From the NCBI RefSeq assembly GCF_002811475.1, contig NZ_NPDL01000002.1, forward strand, positions 372,001 to 436,000: a DNA stretch of 64,000 bases, written 5' to 3'. A program made the position numbers and the translations under genes. This DNA is from Leptospira hartskeerlii. GTDB lineage: Bacteria; Spirochaetota; Leptospiria; Leptospirales; Leptospiraceae. The number at the start of each line of letters is the position of its first letter. The stretch's first letter is position 1. Under the pieces are notes generated by a model that did not search any database, was not told where the DNA came from, and was given only the letters and a program-made list of their open reading frames with translations. Positions 59,425 to 64,000 of this stretch are shown piece after piece.

Positions 59425-60108
59425 CTATTGAGCTTGAGCGCTGGAAGAATCCGGAGTGAAACAAACACAAAGCACTCGATGTCGAGTATCGCAAGTAGCT
59501 GTCGCAGCACTCGGGTTCAGCCAGTCTGTGTTTTTACTTTTAGCGGAACCGGTTGCACCCGATACTATATTTGTATTATCAGATCCGATGTTACAATTGT
59601 TCGCGGCAAGTCCACCTCCCGGAGTCCCCGCAAAAGTCCAAAAATCATCTGTGCCTAAGCCGGCGTCCGATAGTGGTCGATCCAAACTTACTGAACCGAG
59701 TGTGAAATTATCCCAGGTAGAAGCAAGCTGGAGGCCGGTAGGGCCGAAGACAGGGAGATTAATAGGAGCGGAGAAGGAAGTAGCAAAAGAAGATAAAGGA
59801 ACAGATTCGGTTGAAATGAATGCCCACACATCCGGACAGAACTGATTCACAAGGGAGGAGAATAACTTTTCTCCTCTGCAGATATTTTGGCCGCTGATCT
59901 CAGGAGTGCTGTCGAAAGCGGCAAGATTACCCTGGTATGTTGTAAGTGTAGAATAGATATAGATCCCGTTCGGAACGGTTAGGGCAGAAGTAAGTAGAGC
60001 CTGAGTGCTACAGCTTTTATCCTCGTCAGAACAGGTCTTATCACCCAAACAATTGTAATAAAAGGAAGAACACAAAAAGGTAATAAGGATCAGATTCCGA
60101 CTTCGCAT
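59425..60108 (-). CDS. DUF1554-like lipoprotein, array copy 4
   Basis: 227 residues. The signal ends in FYYNC with Cys 20. Mature features: CSDEDKSCSTQALL, GIYIYSTLTTYQGNLAAF, NICRGEKLFSSLV, NLPVFGPTGLQLASTWDNF, DDFWTFAGTPGGGLAANNC and HRVLCVCF. It differs from the others by a longer C-terminal tail (TPDSSSAQAQ). GGGAG lies about 11 bases before the ATG. Likely the first gene of the array's transcription unit. Confidence 0.82.
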   Translation of the reverse strand: MRSRNLILITFLCSSFYYNCLGDKTCSDEDKSCSTQALLTSALTVPNGIYIYSTLTTYQGNLAAFDSTPEISGQNICRGEKLFSSLVNQFCPDVWAFISTESVPLSSFATSFSAPINLPVFGPTGLQLASTWDNFTLGSVSLDRPLSDAGLGTDDFWTFAGTPGGGLAANNCNIGSDNTNIVSGATGSAKSKNTDWLNPSAATATCDTRHRVLCVCFTPDSSSAQAQ

Positions 60109-60161
60109 AATACAACACTCCCTAGAGGACTATACAAAGTTCAAGGAATTTATCATAACAC

Positions 60162-60190
60162 TTGACTAAATTGTCCAAAAGTTTTTTATT
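60162..60190 (+). promoter_or_regulatory. Candidate promoter of the gene at 60199
   Basis: TTGACT (60162-60167) and TTTATT (60185-60190) are 17 bases apart. The -10 ends 8 bases before the ATG and there is no Shine-Dalgarno, again suggesting a leaderless message. Confidence 0.45.
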
Positions 60191-60198
60191 CTGCCAAG

Positions 60199-61026
60199 AT
60201 GCGTCCAAAACTTAAAGCCCGTTCTATAATTTTTTTCCTATTGGCAATGTTCCTAACTCCAAGCCTATTATTTGCCGATCAGACCATTCTTCTGCGTAAA
60301 GGAGGTAAGGTGATTGGTAATGTAGTAGGTCAAAATGAGAAGACGATCACTGTTCAATCTGAATCGGGCAAACAGACCATCAACAAAAGAGATATATTAA
60401 AAATTATTTATAAAGATATTACAAAAGAAGAAGAGAACCGCATTCGTAAGGAAGAAGAGAAGAAGGTCCAGGAAAACCCTCAAGTAGTAGAGGAGCCTGT
60501 CCAAGTCATCGAAACTCCTCCTACTTCTTCGACCATTTCGGGACCGAGCAGGAACAGATGGAGTGCAGTATGGCGCTCCGCAATTCTTCCTGGCTGGGGA
60601 CAATGGTATACTGATAATAAATTGGAAGCAAAGATCACAGGTGGAGCATTCCTGGGCAGCTTAGCACTCGCAGGTTATGCCAGATCCGAAGCAGAATCTG
60701 CGAAAAGTAAATACGACGACGCAGTCTCCAAGAGCAGCACAACCGGCTCATATATATATGGAGGCGGGATTGCAAACTTTTACCTTCTCACTGTAGTTCC
60801 AGGAGCAAGAGCTGATTATGAAAGTTCCGTCCAAGCTTATAATACTTCTGTATATGTATTGGGTGGCGTGTATCTGGCTCAATTGGTCCGTACTTATTTC
60901 CTGGGAAAATCTTGGGAACAGGGATCTTCTGTTAATCCTGTGGCTTGGACAGTCGTACCTAAGCCTGATTGGTCTGCAGGCAGAATGGGCTGGGGCGCAG
61001 AAGCAAGTTTTAGCCTTGGTTTCTAG
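60199..61026 (+). CDS. Exported or membrane protein of unknown function (signal peptide, SH3-like start, coiled linker, DUF5683-like segment)
   Basis: 275 residues. A signal peptide (IIFFLLAMFLTPSLLFA) precedes a short beta-rich domain (ILLRKGGKVIGNVVG, then TITVQSESGKQTINKRDI), a Glu/Lys-rich helical linker (residues about 72-105) and a C-terminal part with WRSAILPGWGQWY and two hydrophobic spans. The LPGWGQ motif is shared with DUF5683-type membrane proteins. Divergent from the lipoprotein array, so the surface theme continues. Role unknown. Confidence 0.75.
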   Translation: MRPKLKARSIIFFLLAMFLTPSLLFADQTILLRKGGKVIGNVVGQNEKTITVQSESGKQTINKRDILKIIYKDITKEEENRIRKEEEKKVQENPQVVEEPVQVIETPPTSSTISGPSRNRWSAVWRSAILPGWGQWYTDNKLEAKITGGAFLGSLALAGYARSEAESAKSKYDDAVSKSSTTGSYIYGGGIANFYLLTVVPGARADYESSVQAYNTSVYVLGGVYLAQLVRTYFLGKSWEQGSSVNPVAWTVVPKPDWSAGRMGWGAEASFSLGF

Positions 61027-61093
61027 GAATTTTGTTCGTATTTCCTTGACCCCTTAGGCCGGTACGCGAAATTGGCCAATACAGGACATACCC

Positions 61094-61543
61094 ATGCCAA
61101 TCGTATCTAAACCGCATAGAACTCCTACCTTGAAAAAGGAACAAGCTAATAAGGCTTGGTTCGTAGTCGACGCTGAAGGCAAAACCTTAGGTCGTCTCGC
61201 TTCGGAGATCGCAACTAGACTCCGCGGTAAACATAAACCTACTTTTACTCCCAACGTTGATTGTGGAGATAATATCATCGTTATTAATGCCGCTAAAGTA
61301 GCTGTGACTGGAAATAAAGAGACTCAAAAAGAATATTTCCATCACTCTCGTTATCCAGGTGGTATGACAGCTACTACTCTCCAAAACATGAGAGCGAAAC
61401 AACCTGAAAAAATCTTATACGAAGCAGTGAAAGGTATGCTTCCTAAAAGTAAACTCGGTGCTGAAATGTTAACTCATTTCAGAATTTTCCCAGGAACCGA
61501 GCATAATCTAGGCGCTCAAAAGCCGATCAAACTGGAACTCTAG
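61094..61543 (+). CDS. rplM: Ribosomal protein L13
   Basis: 50S subunit protein, 149 residues. [42 protein letters not shown] and the conserved HHSRYPGG are typical. Followed 13 bases later by rpsI, the standard bacterial pairing; GGAG precedes the next start. Confidence 0.97.
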   Translation: MPIVSKPHRTPTLKKEQANKAWFVVDAEGKTLGRLASEIATRLRGKHKPTFTPNVDCGDNIIVINAAKVAVTGNKETQKEYFHHSRYPGGMTATTLQNMRAKQPEKILYEAVKGMLPKSKLGAEMLTHFRIFPGTEHNLGAQKPIKLEL

Positions 61544-61556
61544 GAGATATTAGAAT

Positions 61557-61955
61557 ATGGCAAGCGCTAAGGAAATCTGGGCAGTAGGTCGTCGCAAAAA
61601 CGCAATCGCCCGCGTAAAATTAAAAGAAGGTTCCGGAAAGATTGTAATCAATGATAAAGATTACAAAGACTATCTGCAAAACAGCCGTTCTAATATTAAA
61701 GAAGCTGTAACCGCGTTAACTCTGATGAACGTTACCGAAAAGTTTGATCTTAAGGTAAATGTTTCCGGAGGAGGGATCATCGGACAAGTCGGAGCGATCC
61801 GTCATGCACTTGCAAGAGTGATCTGCCGTTATAATCCCGAGTTCAGAGCTACTGTTAAAAAAGAAGGCCTTCTGACTCGTGACCCACGTATGGTGGAACG
61901 TAAAAAATACGGTCTACACAAAGCACGTAGAGGAACTCAGTTCTCTAAACGTTAA
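61557..61955 (+). CDS. rpsI: Ribosomal protein S9
   Basis: 30S subunit protein, 132 residues. [31 protein letters not shown] and the C-terminal [16 protein letters not shown] with the terminal basic residues that reach the P-site tRNA are all present. A terminator follows at 61983. Confidence 0.97.
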   Translation: MASAKEIWAVGRRKNAIARVKLKEGSGKIVINDKDYKDYLQNSRSNIKEAVTALTLMNVTEKFDLKVNVSGGGIIGQVGAIRHALARVICRYNPEFRATVKKEGLLTRDPRMVERKKYGLHKARRGTQFSKR

Positions 61956-61982
61956 TCTACGCTTTTTAGATCTATTTTTGGG

Positions 61983-62030
61983 AATGCCTGAAGTTCTTGT
62001 TAGCAAGACCTCGGGCATTTTCTGTTTTTA
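61983..62030 (+). terminator. Terminator after rpsI, directly in front of alaS
   Basis: AATGCC pairs with GGCATT, and the inner arms continue with one mismatch and a one-base bulge to a TTAG loop (GTTCTTG ... CAAGAC). A T-rich tract (62018-62030) follows. The alaS ribosome binding site and the ATG (62039) begin within a few bases of the T run, so it could also serve as an attenuator. Confidence 0.8.
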
Positions 62031-62038
62031 GGGGTATC

Positions 62039-64000
62039 ATGAATTTTAAAAAAGTTTCCGAAGTCCGCAAAATCTTTTTGGATTATTTTAAGGAGAAGGG
62101 CCATACAGTAGTTCCTTCTTCTTCTCTTTTACCTGCGGGAGATCCTACACTTCTATTCACTACTGCAGGAATGGTTCAGTTCAAGCCTTTGTTCACCGGT
62201 GCAGTGGAACTTCCTTATACAAGAGCAACTTCTGCTCAAAAATGTCTTAGAACAACTGACTTGGAGAATGTCGGTAAAACCGAAAGGCACTGTACATTCT
62301 TCGAAATGCTTGGAAACTTCAGCTTTGGAGATTATTTTAAAGAAGAAGCAATCGAATACGCATTGGATTGTTCCGTAAATTATCTTGGATTTCCTAAAGA
62401 AAAGATCTGGATCACAGTATTCGAAAATGATGATGAAGCAGAGAAGATCTGGGTCTCCAAAGGTATTCCTAAGGATAGGATCACTCGTTTAGGTAAAAAA
62501 GATAATTTCTGGGGACCGGCTGGAGATAGTGGTGCTTGCGGACCTTGTTCCGAGTTGTATTTGGACAGAGGACCTGAAAAGGCTTTTCCGGATTGTGGAG
62601 TCAAATACGAGTGCAAGCCCGGTTGCGATTGCGATCGTTTTTTAGAATTTTGGAATATAGTATTCAACCAATTCAATCAGGACACCGAAGGCAATCTTCA
62701 TCCGCTCAAACAAACCGGAATTGATACTGGCTCCGGATTGGAAAGAGTCGCTCTACTCTTGCAAGGAGTGGATTCGGTTTATGATACCGACGAACTTCGT
62801 AGGATTATTACGGAAGTAGAAAAGATTTCCGGCAAAACTTATAACGAATCCACAAAAGTCCCGTTCAGAGTGATTACGGACCATATTCGTTCCGTGTTAT
62901 TCACAGTGTCCGACGGGATCTATCCGGACAGAACAGGAAGAGGATACGTTATACGTCGCTTAATTCGTAGAGCGGTATTGTTTGCGCGAAAACTAGATTT
63001 GAGAGAACCTTTCTTACACAAGCTAGCCAGATCGGTGTGTGATATTTATAAAGAAAGATATCCCGATCTTGAAAAACATATCTCCTCAGTGGAAAGAACA
63101 CTTCTCGCAGAAGAGGAATTATTTCTCAAAACCTTAGAGATCGGTTTGGAAAAAATAGAAGTTCTGGTTTCCAAAACTAAGTCGGAAGGTTCCAGCACAT
63201 TCTCCGGAAAAGATAGCTTCTTACTTTATGGAACTTACGGATTCCCTGCGGAGATGACGGAAGAGATCGTAGCAGAACACGGCCTTTCTTTTGATAGAAA
63301 AGGTTTCGAAGAAGAATTGGAGAAAGACAGACAATCTTCTCGCGAGACTTGGAAAGCAAATAAGGTTTCCTTATTCACAGGGATCAAAACAGATAAGACC
63401 CGGTTTTTGGGTTACGATGTTTTAGAAGCTGAGTCGGATCTTAAATTTTTATTCTCAGATAATAAGCAAACTTCGGCGCTTAAAGAAGGTGAATCCGGAG
63501 TATTAGTATTTTCTTCCAGTCCATTCTATCCGGAAGGTGGGGGACAGGTTGGAGATATAGGATTCATTCGAAAAGGACAATCTGTCTTTAAGGTTTTGGA
63601 TACTCAAAAAGAGAATGATATCATTCTTCATATCGGAACTGTTCTTTCCGGAAGTTTCTCGGCCGGAGACAAGGCTATGTTGGAAGTGGAAAAGGAAAGA
63701 AGAGAAAGACTTAAATTCCATCACTCCGGAACTCACTTATTGAACGGAGCTCTTAGAAATCTTCTTGGAAATCATGTTCTTCAAAAAGGATCCATCGTTT
63801 CTCCTGAATATCTGCGTTTCGACTTCTCTCATCCAAGCCCTTTGAGTGCAGAAGAAATTCGTAATATAGAATCTTGGGTAAACGAAAGTATTGTCCGCCA
63901 TATTCCTGTGGATACTAAGGTGCTTCCGATAGAAGAAGCTAAGAAGACCGGAGCAGTCGCCGCCTTCGACGAAAAATACGGAGACAGTGTAAGGGTCCTT
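62039..64000 (+). CDS. alaS: AlaS, alanyl-tRNA synthetase (5' part, runs off the window)
   Basis: The first 654 codons are in the window and the frame continues past the right edge. The start is ATG with AGGGG 5 bases upstream. Class II motifs are visible: [11 protein letters not shown], the [13 protein letters not shown] block, [15 protein letters not shown], and [13 protein letters not shown]; the tRNA-binding and editing parts follow, with [13 protein letters not shown] (the editing HxxxH site) near residue 561. A cysteine set (CKPGCDCDR) lies in the class II core. Confidence 0.96.
   Translation, partial: MNFKKVSEVRKIFLDYFKEKGHTVVPSSSLLPAGDPTLLFTTAGMVQFKPLFTGAVELPYTRATSAQKCLRTTDLENVGKTERHCTFFEMLGNFSFGDYFKEEAIEYALDCSVNYLGFPKEKIWITVFENDDEAEKIWVSKGIPKDRITRLGKKDNFWGPAGDSGACGPCSELYLDRGPEKAFPDCGVKYECKPGCDCDRFLEFWNIVFNQFNQDTEGNLHPLKQTGIDTGSGLERVALLLQGVDSVYDTDELRRIITEVEKISGKTYNESTKVPFRVITDHIRSVLFTVSDGIYPDRTGRGYVIRRLIRRAVLFARKLDLREPFLHKLARSVCDIYKERYPDLEKHISSVERTLLAEEELFLKTLEIGLEKIEVLVSKTKSEGSSTFSGKDSFLLYGTYGFPAEMTEEIVAEHGLSFDRKGFEEELEKDRQSSRETWKANKVSLFTGIKTDKTRFLGYDVLEAESDLKFLFSDNKQTSALKEGESGVLVFSSSPFYPEGGGQVGDIGFIRKGQSVFKVLDTQKENDIILHIGTVLSGSFSAGDKAMLEVEKERRERLKFHHSGTHLLNGALRNLLGNHVLQKGSIVSPEYLRFDFSHPSPLSAEEIRNIESWVNESIVRHIPVDTKVLPIEEAKKTGAVAAFDEKYGDSVRVL

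Larger units (their letters stand above)
57230..60108 (-). repeat. Array of four tandem paralogous lipoprotein genes
   Basis: Four consecutive minus-strand genes encode similar lipoproteins: lipobox Cys, a C-S-(D/K)-(Q/E)-D-x3-CS motif, P-x-GIY-(I/L)-Y, YxG-(N/D/K)-LA, a repeated Cys set, PVxG-x-G, a WTF or WSF segment, and a C-terminal C-x-C or CFC. The genes lie 36-96 bases apart, consistent with duplication in place. The similarity is visible at protein level and is well diverged. Confidence 0.85.

Overview
The window is a chromosomal stretch that reads as Leptospira (Spirochaetota). The evidence is several secreted proteins with loose spirochaete-type lipoboxes, four tandem lipoproteins of a type I associate with Leptospira (DUF1554-like), a split purine pathway, and hypothetical proteins typical of the genus. 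GC content is about 40-45% in hand-counted lines of the core genes. That would suit a mid-GC Leptospira lineage better than L. interrogans, but this placement is inference. No rRNA, tRNA, CRISPR array, insertion sequence or prophage was recognised.

Layout. 1-5058 (+): a cell-wall cluster with the murE end, mraY, ftsW, murG and murC, without murD or murF in the run. 5188-9027: a glycosyltransferase (+) facing a low-GC minus-strand trio of glycosyltransferase, methyltransferase and flippase-like membrane protein, probably surface glycan or glycolipid synthesis. 9226-12295 (-): murF-purE-purK. 12387-17315 (+): a tight operon of oxidoreductase, AarF/UbiB kinase, lspA, cyclic-nucleotide-binding protein and AI-2E-type permease, ending in a terminator. 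17343-21885 (-): acetate symporter pair, a degenerate nitrilase-fold protein and a 610-aa unknown. 21994-23862 (+): STAS protein, lipoprotein and DUF1003 protein. 23902-31614 (-): purL, LRR lipoprotein, ileS, flavin reductase and amidase. 31822-34641 (+): ankyrin protein and an orphan adenine DNA methyltransferase. 34648-35554 (-): MarR regulator and MaoC hydratase.

35892-47409 (+) is a twelve-gene complex I operon, nuoABCDEFHJKLMN, with nuoG and nuoI missing. An SseB-like gene and a lipoprotein gene follow it. 48552-56477 holds a MAPEG protein (-), a six-PAS hybrid histidine kinase (+), and thiL-MFS-DUF418 (-). 56536-60108 holds a YceI protein (+) and the four-gene lipoprotein array (-). 60199-64000 (+) holds a membrane protein, rplM-rpsI, a terminator, and alaS, which runs off the window.

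Most of the window is housekeeping. The parts most worth checking are: the GTATAC clustering around the orphan methyltransferase; the paired AGAAC-N4-GTTCT palindromes upstream of nuoA and maoC-marR; complex I without G and I; the tandem lipoprotein array with a possible endostatin/C-type-lectin-like fold; the catalytically dead nitrilase-like protein; promoters placed so close to start codons that leaderless transcripts are suggested; and a terminator directly in front of the alaS ribosome binding site.
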